NCBI GenBank assembly: GCA_027492445.1
Contig: JAPUES010000119.1
Span: forward strand, 1-15,911
Length of the DNA: 15,911 nucleotides
Source: Sporomusaceae bacterium
Lineage (GTDB): Bacteria; Bacillota; Negativicutes; DSM-13327
Direction: 5' to 3'
Under the pieces are notes generated by a model, which made no database searches, was not told the DNA's origin, and saw only the letters and a program-made list of their open reading frames with translations. Made by a program: the position numbers and the translations under genes. Positions 1-7,231 of this stretch are shown here, piece by piece; position 1 is the stretch's first letter, and every line of letters begins with the position of its first letter.

Positions 1-946
1 GTAGCGCCTGCTGCTGTATCTTTATATTTTGTGCCCAATCTTCAAGAGAGGTATACATAAATTCATGCACTACATATTTGGGCTTTATATAATCAATCAG
101 CTTGCCGACATCCGGGGTACTAAATGGCAAATGTTGATCAATCTTCAGTACATGATTCATTACTTCATTCATAGTACACTTTGCCACCCGTTCTTCCCTA
201 CTCCTCTTTATATATTCACCAGATAAAGAATAATGCAAATGGATGCCATGAATATAATGTTTATAAGCACCTAACCCTTCGATTGTTTCTAAAATATATT
301 TTATCCCATCTTCTTGGGTTTTTAATTGTTGATTGGTATTCATTAAATGCCCACTATCGAGCATAATACCTACACTCGGATGCTTCACTTTATCTAATAA
401 TAATGCGGTAAGTTCTTGATCTTTTAACGTCAATCCAGGCCACCATAAATTTTCAAATAGTATTTCCATATTATCTGGTATATCCCCTGCTAGTGCGTTA
501 ACAACCTCAATAGTAGCTTCAATAATTTGCTGATCCGCAAAATGAAACTGCCAGTTAAAGACTTCTGCTATACGGGCCTGGCTGACATGAAATACGACAT
601 ACTTGGCACCTGCTAGTTTGGCATCACGAATGTTTTTTCGGTATACATTGAGCCATCCCTCACGCGTCAAAGCACCATAACAAGCTTTAATTTCTTCTTC
701 ACTCCCAAATTGTCGCAATAATTCTTCTTTGTCACCGTGCCAAAAATCCAGCCAACTAGGCCAAAAACGCAGATGTACACCTTGTACCCATTCTTTTTTA
801 TGAACATTAGGGTCCCATGGTTCACAAAACATCATTTCCATACCATCTAAATGATGGTGGTTTAGAAAAGCCTCCAAACACTCTGCACTATTATGGATGA
901 GTTCAATATCCGATGTATAATTGGATAAATTTACGAGTTGTAACAC
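1..946 (-). CDS. cbiR: CbiR-like TIM-barrel cobamide-remodelling hydrolase (3' end cut by window edge)
   Basis: A minus-strand reading frame of 315 codons stays open from a GTG at 946-944 to the left edge, where the C-terminus is lost. GAGGAG lies 7 nt upstream of the GTG, which sets the start. The protein has the look of the xylose isomerase/AP endonuclease 2 TIM-barrel superfamily. Likely metal ligands sit at strand ends: HVSQ (H120), FENLWW (E165), LDSGH (D197, H200), IHLHY (H236, H238) and HEF (E295). A tryptophan-rich stretch, LRFWPSWLDFWHGD, is at about 59-72. CbiR of Akkermansia muciniphila belongs to this superfamily and cleaves the nucleotide loop of cobamides so that the lower ligand can be replaced. 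The position directly behind cobN in a cobamide locus supports that role here. Family membership is fairly secure; the CbiR assignment rests on context and recalled family traits, and another sugar-phosphate isomerase-like activity is possible. The gap to cobN is 85 nt, so co-transcription is likely. Confidence 0.62.
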   Translation of the reverse strand, partial: MLQLVNLSNYTSDIELIHNSAECLEAFLNHHHLDGMEMMFCEPWDPNVHKKEWVQGVHLRFWPSWLDFWHGDKEELLRQFGSEEEIKACYGALTREGWLNVYRKNIRDAKLAGAKYVVFHVSQARIAEVFNWQFHFADQQIIEATIEVVNALAGDIPDNMEILFENLWWPGLTLKDQELTALLLDKVKHPSVGIMLDSGHLMNTNQQLKTQEDGIKYILETIEGLGAYKHYIHGIHLHYSLSGEYIKRSREERVAKCTMNEVMNHVLKIDQHLPFSTPDVGKLIDYIKPKYVVHEFMYTSLEDWAQNIKIQQQAL

Positions 947-1031
947 AATAAAACTCCTCATATAAAATTTGTAACTATCATCATTCTCCTGATTTCAAAT
1001 AATATTTTTTGGCGACATAATAGCTATATTT

Positions 1032-4000
1032 TTAGCCATCGCTACGATCTTCTAATTCTCCTTCGATTGATAAATAAAGTTGCTGAAGTTCCTGCTTGGT
1101 ATGTTCATCTGCCTTCCATAACCCCCGTTGTGAGGCCTCAAGTAGTTTCTCGGTAATGCGTTGCAGAGCCCAAGGATTTACTTCCTGCATCCACTGCTTT
1201 GTATTTTCATCAAGAGCATATTTTTGCGCCAAACCATCATACATCCAGTTTTCCATGACCTCACTCGTAGCATCCCATTCATAACAATGTGCCACTATGC
1301 CTGCCAAATCAGCCGCCCCTTTATAGCCATGCTGCTTCATGCCCTCAATGTACTTGGGATTCATGGTTTCCCCTCGGAATATACGTTTGAACTCCTCGCC
1401 CAAACTACGCAGTGCCACATGCTGGCGATCAGAACTGTCCCCGCAATAAGAACGAGGTGCCTTGCCACTTAGACTGCGCACGGCGGCAATCATCCCACCA
1501 TGATAGGAATTAAAATCATCAGAATTTAGCATATGCACTTCCCGGTTGTCCTCGTTTTTCACAGTAACATCCAAACTTCCCAGACGCTGACGGAATAACT
1601 GGGGTACGAATGTCCCCTTTGCTTTTCCGCCATAGGCATGGGCCCCCCACCGTACGTATACCTGGGCTAAATCATCCACTGTCTCCCAGTTTTTTTCTTC
1701 TAGCATATTACCGACACCAGCCCCATATGCTCCTGGCGGGCAACCAAATACTCGATAACATGCTTGCTCCCATGCCTCACCACAATCAATCCCCTGTTCT
1801 TGTAATTGCTGTGAATCCTCTAGGGCATGTTTGCGCACGTAATTGATGTCTATACTTTCATCTAATGCAGCAACCAATTGAACTGCTTTATCCATCCATT
1901 CTGCCGCCATAGGCATGGCGTCACGAAGCAGGCCACTAATACGCGCCATTACATCAATACGCGGTCTTTTTAGTTCTGATGAGGGGATGATTTCTAAGCC
2001 GACGACTCGTAAATTTCCCTTCTGCCAGATTGGACGAACTCCCATCAAATATAAGAATTCGGCAATACACTGACCTCGGCTACGCATATTGGCACCACAC
2101 CAGATCACCATGCCAATGTTCTCCGGATATCTCCCTTCTTCATTGATGTATCTTTCAATAACACCATCTCCTAAAGTCTTGCCAATTTCCCACGCTGCTG
2201 GTGATGGTATTGTCCGAGGATCAACGCCATAAAAATTGCGTCCTGTTGGTAAAATATCTGCCATACCGCTTGTCGGTGCTCCGGCTGGTCCTGGCTCAAT
2301 ATAGTTACCGTCTAACGCTGACAATAGGTTGGTCATTTCCTGCTCTGTTTTTTGTAAGTTAGGCGCTAAGGTTTGGCAAATATACCTTGATATCTGCTCT
2401 ATTTGTTCCTGGAATAATGATTCTGCTTGCTTTACCCAGGGCAACTGCAATACCTTTGTCATCTGATCCATTTCAAAATCATACTCCGCCAATAGACTAA
2501 CAAGTTGGAAACAGCGCTTGCGGACATCATCTAGCAATGCTCCATAGGTCTTAACACCATCTGGAAGCATTTTTCCACTTTGTTCCAGCAGTTCATAATA
2601 GTCATAACCATACATCGCCGCAATGGTTTTGGGTAGCGACGGAATATCTCCATTATCCACGCGCGTGAGGGCCAGCAAATATTCTAGCCGCACATCATCT
2701 TGGGGCGGACAGCCAAGTACATGTAACCCTACGCGAATTTGCATATTTTTAATATCTGTAATATAGTTATGCAACCCTTGCACATAGTCCGCAAAATCCT
2801 GTCCAGCTTTTTCAGCAATGTCCTCTTGCAAATTGTTTTCAATGACTTTTTCCCGAATAAGTTCCATCACCCTTTCAACATTGCCAGGTTGATGGAATTT
2901 GAAGTGACAATATTCATCTAATAAAATTTCCAGTTCTGCTAGTGCCTCATAAGTATCAGCGTGACTCATAGGTGCTGGCAAATGACCAATGAGACAAGCA
3001 GCACTGCGACGTTTAGCCTGTATGCCTTCACCGACAATGCTAATCAGATATGGATATACGTTAGGCAAATCGTCAATGGCTAGATTAGGATAACATTGTC
3101 GTGATAGTCCAGCGCCTTTACCTGGTAGCCATTCCAGTGAACCATGAGTTCCAACATGTACTACTGCATCAGCCTGCCAAATGTCTCTTATCCAATGATA
3201 ATAAGCCAGATAATGATGGGTCGGCGCACAATCTGGAGAATGTAACAGTTTACCAGGATCTTCACTAAAGCCTCGCGGCGGCTGGACCGTAATAAAAATA
3301 TTACCATTTAGCATACCTGGGATTAGTAAATTCCCATCATAGTGAAATACATCTCCTGGAGGTTTTCCCCAGTCTAAGGTCAACTGCTGTTGATTTTTAG
3401 CGTCAATATCATCAAACCATTGTTGATATTGCTGTTGATTGATTTTTCCATAGAATTTTTCTATTTGTGCATCTGTTAAAAAGCGACGGTCATTGGTACC
3501 TTCGGCAATCAGTTCATTGATTAATGCTTGGCTGTCTGTGGGAATATGATCGACCTTATAACCACACTTAACCAGACGCTCAAGTAATAAGAGAATACTT
3601 TGCGGTGAATCCAGCGCCTGGGCACTGCCAATATTGGAATTTGTCGCTGGATAATTATGAAAAATAATTGCCACTTTCTTATTACTATTTGCTTTGCGCC
3701 GCAGTGCAGCCCACTTCCCTGCTTTACGCACTACAGTTGATAATCCTTCGGTTATTGGTACATATTTTTTACTGCCGTCTGGCATCACTTCTTTACTGGC
3801 CATGGGGACAGCATGAATAACACCATCAAATTCAGGCAAGGAAAGGCTGCAAGACACTTCCATCGGTGTCAAACCTTCTACACTGTTTTGCCAATCCTGC
3901 TGTGGTTGTAAAAGCCCATACGCCTGCATGACCACTACCCCTAAGTCTTGTAAAAACTTCTGATCAACAGGGCGACCTACCGTAAGAGAAAATTTGAATG

Positions 4001-4748
4001 CATTAATCAAAACATCAATTGTAGGCACGCCATTTATCGTAAAAAATGTTTTTACAGTATCATCTACGCCTGGTATCTGAAACTCTTCATCACGTGCCCA
4101 ATGACTAAAGACAGCAATGGCATTCATCCCTTGTTTTTCTATTTCTTCGACTAGTGCCGTCTGATAAGCTAAGTCCCCCCACACCCATTCATCCCGTGGA
4201 AATAAAATGCCGATAGTCGGGCGATCAGGATGGCAGAATTGACGCTGATAATCTATGATATCACTAAAGGGCTGATCAACTTTAGGGTGAAAAATACCGT
4301 TCCATAGTAATGGCTGGGGCAACTTATAAACACACGTTTCTTGGCAATAAGTAGCACAAAGCCATAGCCACAAATTCTGATAATTTTCAATCCCACTATA
4401 GAGCAAGTAGGTTCGTATCATCTCCCGCTCTCTTAGCGTCACTTGGAACACCCCATCATTCGGATTGGAATCGGTTGCCAACATAATGTGAGTAATGCTT
4501 TTTTTCTGTAAAAGCTCTAACGCTTTTCTCAAAAAGGGAGTATCATCATTGGTACCCATCCAAGAGAATAATACCAAATCACTATTACCTAATACCTTAC
4601 TATAATTGGATCCCCACATACTACCTTCATTTAAAAGGATGACCTGATGATTGCCATGCAATCGATTTCCCTGCTCTAAATAACTTTTTGCTTGTTCCAT
4701 CATCATGAATTGACGATCAATATTCGTTAAATATACAATATATCCCAC
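1032..4748 (-). CDS. cobN: CobN-type cobaltochelatase large subunit (Mg-chelatase H family)
   Basis: CobN is the large, porphyrin/corrin-binding subunit of Class I metal chelatases, which insert cobalt (or Mg in ChlH) into a tetrapyrrole using ATP hydrolysed by an I/D-type AAA+ pair. The open frame is about 1240 residues, normal for full-length CobN. The family's central motif, HVGTHGSLEWLPGKGAG, is at about 534-550 (counted from the upstream GTG at 4757), followed by typical C-terminal blocks such as IWCGANMRSRGQ and GCPPGAYGAGVGNML. The GTG at 4757 has its purine tract touching the codon. The GTG at 4748 sits 8 nt behind GAGGAG and is the likelier start, giving 1238 aa. The gene follows a cobalamin riboswitch and terminator, so it is expected to be off when cobalamin is plentiful. 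The chlI/chlD-like genes at 7.2-10.2 kb are the natural ATPase partners. The exact tetrapyrrole substrate cannot be read from sequence. Confidence 0.95.
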   Translation of the reverse strand: MGYIVYLTNIDRQFMMMEQAKSYLEQGNRLHGNHQVILLNEGSMWGSNYSKVLGNSDLVLFSWMGTNDDTPFLRKALELLQKKSITHIMLATDSNPNDGVFQVTLREREMIRTYLLYSGIENYQNLWLWLCATYCQETCVYKLPQPLLWNGIFHPKVDQPFSDIIDYQRQFCHPDRPTIGILFPRDEWVWGDLAYQTALVEEIEKQGMNAIAVFSHWARDEEFQIPGVDDTVKTFFTINGVPTIDVLINAFKFSLTVGRPVDQKFLQDLGVVVMQAYGLLQPQQDWQNSVEGLTPMEVSCSLSLPEFDGVIHAVPMASKEVMPDGSKKYVPITEGLSTVVRKAGKWAALRRKANSNKKVAIIFHNYPATNSNIGSAQALDSPQSILLLLERLVKCGYKVDHIPTDSQALINELIAEGTNDRRFLTDAQIEKFYGKINQQQYQQWFDDIDAKNQQQLTLDWGKPPGDVFHYDGNLLIPGMLNGNIFITVQPPRGFSEDPGKLLHSPDCAPTHHYLAYYHWIRDIWQADAVVHVGTHGSLEWLPGKGAGLSRQCYPNLAIDDLPNVYPYLISIVGEGIQAKRRSAACLIGHLPAPMSHADTYEALAELEILLDEYCHFKFHQPGNVERVMELIREKVIENNLQEDIAEKAGQDFADYVQGLHNYITDIKNMQIRVGLHVLGCPPQDDVRLEYLLALTRVDNGDIPSLPKTIAAMYGYDYYELLEQSGKMLPDGVKTYGALLDDVRKRCFQLVSLLAEYDFEMDQMTKVLQLPWVKQAESLFQEQIEQISRYICQTLAPNLQKTEQEMTNLLSALDGNYIEPGPAGAPTSGMADILPTGRNFYGVDPRTIPSPAAWEIGKTLGDGVIERYINEEGRYPENIGMVIWCGANMRSRGQCIAEFLYLMGVRPIWQKGNLRVVGLEIIPSSELKRPRIDVMARISGLLRDAMPMAAEWMDKAVQLVAALDESIDINYVRKHALEDSQQLQEQGIDCGEAWEQACYRVFGCPPGAYGAGVGNMLEEKNWETVDDLAQVYVRWGAHAYGGKAKGTFVPQLFRQRLGSLDVTVKNEDNREVHMLNSDDFNSYHGGMIAAVRSLSGKAPRSYCGDSSDRQHVALRSLGEEFKRIFRGETMNPKYIEGMKQHGYKGAADLAGIVAHCYEWDATSEVMENWMYDGLAQKYALDENTKQWMQEVNPWALQRITEKLLEASQRGLWKADEHTKQELQQLYLSIEGELEDRSDG

Positions 4749-4823
4749 TACATTCACTCCTCTCTTGGGTCGTCTAATTCTCCATCATACAACTATTCGA
4801 CCTAGTTTCTTACGATTTCTTAA

Positions 4824-4863
4824 ACGCATTCACTTTAGCAACCAATATTTGTTTTTAATGCGT
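4824..4863. repeat. 7-bp inverted repeat in the cobN leader
   Basis: ACGCATT at 4824-4830 and AATGCGT at 4857-4863 form a perfect 7-bp inverted repeat around a 26-nt spacer. It lies between the riboswitch terminator and the cobN start. There is no U-tract after it, so it is not a terminator. It could be an operator or an mRNA hairpin, or it may be chance. Confidence 0.3.
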
Positions 4864-4872
4864 CTGGCGCAC

Positions 4873-4905
4873 AAAAAAACCTTCCATGAATAAGGAAGGT
4901 TTTTT
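4873..4905 (-). terminator. Rho-independent terminator of the cobN riboswitch leader
   Basis: On the minus strand AAAAAACCTTCC (4905-4894) and GGAAGGTTTTTT (4885-4874) form a 12-bp stem with an 8-nt loop, followed by a run of U. It sits downstream of the cobalamin aptamer and upstream of cobN, the expected place for transcription attenuation. The symmetry means it could also stop plus-strand transcription. Confidence 0.88.
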
Positions 4906-4971
4906 ATAAAGACCATCATATCAACAGCATTGGCCACACAATAAATAGCCAAAAGATAGATTTCTCCAATA

Positions 4972-5170
4972 ATCCCCTCCCCATCGCTCGTGGGTAAAAA
5001 ATGGCGATTGTCAAATAGGCAGTTCTCCTGGCTCTAGATCATGGCTCATCCAAACCTTCCCAAGACTAGTTAGTCTCAGTGGTATATCTTGGATGAGCTC
5101 CCTATTACAGTGGCGGGACCGCGCCGGCATTACACCGATCTTCCCTATTAAGCCCTTGTGGGGCACCTAT
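4972..5170 (-). promoter_or_regulatory. Cobalamin (AdoCbl) riboswitch controlling cobN
   Basis: Read on the minus strand, the segment has the conserved class-I cobalamin riboswitch blocks. The closing stem is ATAGG (5170-5166) with CCTAT (5019-5015). Inside are GGGAAGATCGGTGTAATGCC, then GCGGTCCCGCCACTGTAA, and the B12 box AGCCAGGAGAACTGCCTAT. A variable arm closes by CTCATCC/GGATGAG with an inner CCAAGA/TCTTGG helix. Right after the B12 box is a hairpin (ATCGC 5008-5004 with GCGAT 4987-4983), followed by GGGGAGGGGAT. This is where these riboswitches carry the P13 hairpin. The terminator at 4873-4905 lies about 65 nt further on. Bound cobalamin should favour termination and lower cobN expression. 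The aptamer call is firm; the P13 assignment is by position only. Confidence 0.93.
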
Positions 5171-5174
5171 CTCA

Positions 5175-5205
5175 ATAATATGAAATTGTAAAGATTCTTA
5201 GTTAA
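5175..5205 (-). promoter_or_regulatory. Possible promoter for the cobN riboswitch transcript
   Basis: On the minus strand TTAACT (5205-5200) could be a -35. CATATT (5182-5177, 17-nt spacer) or TATTAT (5180-5175, 19-nt spacer) could be a -10. A start just after would coincide with the 5' strand of the riboswitch closing stem, which makes it attractive. The hexamers are weak, and transcription reading through from cbiK is an alternative. Confidence 0.35.
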
Positions 5206-5208
5206 CGA

Positions 5209-6084
5209 TTATTTATGACAATGATGTGCGCTCCTTTGCTCACCATGCGCCGGCTTTCTATGATGTCCATGCTGCATTTCCATTGCCCGCAAAGCATCCT
5301 TTAAATGTTGGACGTAAATAGCTTGCACAGCAGGATTTTCACCTAACCCACTTGTATGTACACTCACAATATATCCTTTTGCCTCTAACTTCGATTTAGC
5401 AGAATCAGCCTTATCGCTACTAATATACGCAAGGACATGTTCACTGGCTACCAATAAAAATGGCGCTAAGACAACTTCTTTCACTTGATTTTCTTCTAGT
5501 TGTCGTATCACTCTTTCTAAGCTTGGATAACCTTCTGCAGTATATACAAATGCATTCTTGATACCCGCATCGGCTAATTTTAGTTGTAAAACGGAGTATT
5601 CCATTTGATGACTGCCGTTGCACATCAAGACGACAGCCTTATCACTACCGAGTTCAGGCATTTTTGTTTTCATGGCTTCAATCAAAATGGTATAGTCATC
5701 AGGATGATCCTTAAGACCCATGGAAAGTAACAACGGACGAGACATTTTTATTTTCTTGAATTTCTTTTCTTTACTATGAGCAAGTGTTATAACATAATCC
5801 TTAATATGGTTAAGTGTTTTATCAGCCACTAAATAAAGTGGTTGAATATATACTTCTTCAAAGCCATCTGTCGCTAACCTTTCGAGAGCCTCCCCTACGC
5901 CATCCACCTGTACATCACATTTCTCTGCTAGTTTTTCAATGACAGCTGATGAGGTAAAAGCACGACGCACTTCATATTCTGGAAAAGCAACTTTAAAGTT
6001 TTCTTCTGTACTCCCAATTGATTTTTGCAAAGCATCCAGATAGGCGGTACCAAAACTGACTACTAAAATGGCTTTTTTACTCAT
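5209..6084 (-). CDS. cbiK: Sirohydrochlorin cobaltochelatase, CbiK family, with His-rich tail
   Basis: CbiK is a Class II, ATP-independent chelatase that inserts Co2+ into sirohydrochlorin at the start of the anaerobic cobalamin pathway. The start is the ATG at 6084, with AAAGGAAG about 7 nt upstream; an in-frame TTG at 6102 is less likely. The product is 291 aa. It opens with KKAILVVSFGTAY, as CbiK proteins do, and has YIQPLYLVADKTLNHIKD near residue 80-96. The metal-site segments TAEGYPSLE (E184) and LLVASEHV (H216) are kept. The usual GHG motif carrying the first catalytic histidine reads MCNGSH, with N156 at the His position and a His three residues later. The last 20 or so residues hold seven His and one Cys (HGHH, HHCH), suggesting a metal-binding tail. 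The gene has its own promoter and leader upstream. Family assignment is strong; activity is less certain because of the changed motif. Confidence 0.9.
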   Translation of the reverse strand: MSKKAILVVSFGTAYLDALQKSIGSTEENFKVAFPEYEVRRAFTSSAVIEKLAEKCDVQVDGVGEALERLATDGFEEVYIQPLYLVADKTLNHIKDYVITLAHSKEKKFKKIKMSRPLLLSMGLKDHPDDYTILIEAMKTKMPELGSDKAVVLMCNGSHQMEYSVLQLKLADAGIKNAFVYTAEGYPSLERVIRQLEENQVKEVVLAPFLLVASEHVLAYISSDKADSAKSKLEAKGYIVSVHTSGLGENPAVQAIYVQHLKDALRAMEMQHGHHRKPAHGEQRSAHHCHK

Positions 6085-6141
6085 GATACATCTTCCTTTC
6101 AACGTTAGAATTCATAAAGTTAAGTCCTGGGACGACAGAAA

Positions 6142-6168
6142 AACCTTCCTCTGCATTAAAGGAAGGTT
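6142..6168 (-). terminator. Terminator-like hairpin in the cbiK leader
   Basis: On the minus strand AACCTTCC (6168-6161) pairs with GGAAGGTT (6149-6142) around an 11-nt loop, followed by TTTCTG. The stem is the same AACCTTCC/GGAAGG pair as in the cobN terminator, but the U-run is shorter. It lies between the cbiK promoter and the cbiK start, so it is probably an attenuator rather than the end of an upstream gene. Confidence 0.6.
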
Positions 6169-6211
6169 GATAAAAATAGCTTATTTCAATCAATAAACTG
6201 TCTACAACTTC

Positions 6212-6248
6212 ATCCCCCTCCCATCACCCGTGGGCACAATCGGCGATT
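6212..6248 (-). promoter_or_regulatory. Conserved leader element matching the 3' part of the cobN riboswitch
   Basis: On the minus strand AATCGCC (6248-6242) and GGTGAT (6228-6223) form a hairpin with CCCACG on its 3' side, followed by GGGAGGGGGAT. The cobN leader has the same arrangement at 4972-5009: AATCGCC, CCCACG, GCGAT, GGGGAGGGGAT. The stem is kept although its bases differ (G-U in one, a shorter stem in the other). No B12 box or other aptamer block lies upstream here. It may be a leftover of a cobalamin riboswitch, or a separate regulatory RNA shared by both leaders. Confidence 0.55.
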
Positions 6249-6277
6249 CATCATTATTTAGTTAAATTCACATATTG

Positions 6278-6307
6278 ATAATAACATTAATTTCCATAGA
6301 ATGTCAA
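6278..6307 (-). promoter_or_regulatory. Sigma-A-type promoter for cbiK
   Basis: On the minus strand a perfect TTGACA (6307-6302) is followed after 18 nt by TATTAT (6283-6278). Transcription would start near 6270, giving a leader of about 185 nt that contains the conserved element and the terminator-like hairpin before cbiK. This is the best-matching promoter in the window. The rest of the 304-nt gap (6308-6406) shows only a small inverted repeat with no U-run. Confidence 0.75.
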
Positions 6308-6406
6308 GACGAAATTCAACCGGCTCCCTCACAGAATTAAGAGTCCCTAAACAGATTCTGCTTTATTTTTACTTTCATTTGCACTTCTATTGCTAATTGA
6401 ATAGAA

Positions 6407-7093
6407 TTATCGTAGTCTTGCCACTGTCTCCTCTTTCACTAACATGAACATGTGAATACCAACAGCAACCGTAAGCATTAAGAAGGCAGCGCAGACGATA
6501 TCGCTGAAAAAATGTGCACCTACGACGAGACGAGCGGAACTGAAAATCACACCAACTCCCATCCCTAACCAAAAGACGTAACGGGAAAAGCTGAGCGGCG
6601 CGACATATCCGAAAGCAGGCATGAAAAAGCCAAACGCACCATCACCGCAAACAAATGATCCATTTTTGCTCGCTTTTTCAAATTGGGGCACAAGGGCAGG
6701 AGTAAATTTTTCCGTGCCACCGAATTGAAGGATTTCCCGGGGGCGATCGCGCCCCCAATTATCTTTAAACCCTAGGTTGACAATCAGGCCTGCGCCGATA
6801 ACAAGTACCAAAATTAAAAAGCTGATCTTCTTCATATACATACCGCAAGCCGGTTTTCGACAAAGAGCCGTCACAGCTAATCCACCAATAAGAGTACCGC
6901 CCACCACCCACGCAACGATTGGAGTCAACCAATGTATCCAGGTAAAAATTGAATCATTAGCCAATGGAAAACCCTTTTCAGGGAGATAAAATAGACCGGA
7001 TATTTCAAGGTCGATCTGCGGCAAAAAAACCGGCAAAACAAGAATCGTTAAGAAAATGGCAAGAAGGATACCCTTCGCCTTTGTAATATCCAT
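6407..7093 (-). CDS. PAP2-family membrane phosphatase with altered second motif
   Basis: PAP2 enzymes are membrane phosphatases acting on lipid phosphates or isoprenyl pyrophosphates. The start is the ATG at 7093, with AAGGAG 7 nt upstream; the product is 228 aa. Hydrophobic segments are at about 8-26, 52-75, 88-107, 150-170, 172-190 and 197-217. Motif 1 (KX6RP) is intact as KDNWGRDRP at 110-118. Motif 2, usually PSGH, reads VCGD at 148-151, so the histidine is an aspartate. Motif 3 is ARLVVGAHFFSD, keeping R188, H194 and D198 but with Ala for the usual Ser. It is 138 nt downstream of the chlD-like gene and 304 nt upstream of cbiK's start region, so it may form its own unit. Its link to corrinoid metabolism is unproven. 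One idea is dephosphorylation of a membrane-associated cobamide phosphate; ordinary lipid recycling is the plainer reading. Confidence 0.8.
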   Translation of the reverse strand: MDITKAKGILLAIFLTILVLPVFLPQIDLEISGLFYLPEKGFPLANDSIFTWIHWLTPIVAWVVGGTLIGGLAVTALCRKPACGMYMKKISFLILVLVIGAGLIVNLGFKDNWGRDRPREILQFGGTEKFTPALVPQFEKASKNGSFVCGDGAFGFFMPAFGYVAPLSFSRYVFWLGMGVGVIFSSARLVVGAHFFSDIVCAAFLMLTVAVGIHMFMLVKEETVARLR

Positions 7094-7231
7094 AAATTTA
7101 CTCCTTGTGTTGTAGTAAGTTAAGATTTAGGCACAAACCTATTCCTATTGCATGTCCATTCTACCAAAAATCGTGACATTAGGAAAGAAAAATAGCGGTA
7201 AGCACTTCTGCCCTAAATTTATACTACGGGT

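Noticed and set aside
29..366. Small plus-strand open frames near the left edge.
   Set aside because: They are antisense to the well-supported CbiR-like reading frame, which has its own SD and conserved motifs.
943..984. Possible leader peptide (MIVTNFI) between cobN and the CbiR-like gene, just after an AGGAG.
   Set aside because: Only seven codons, the SD is 4 nt or less from the ATG, and nothing in the composition suggests attenuation. It is most likely chance.
6332..6360. Inverted repeat CAGAAT/ATTCTG after the PAP2 gene as a terminator.
   Set aside because: Six-bp AT-rich stem, 17-nt loop and no U-run on the minus strand, so it does not qualify.
7094..7231. Promoter or terminator in the gap between the chlD-like gene and the PAP2 gene.
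   Set aside because: A TAGAAT is present but no fitting -35, and no stem followed by U was found. Nothing firm can be called apart from the PAP2 SD.
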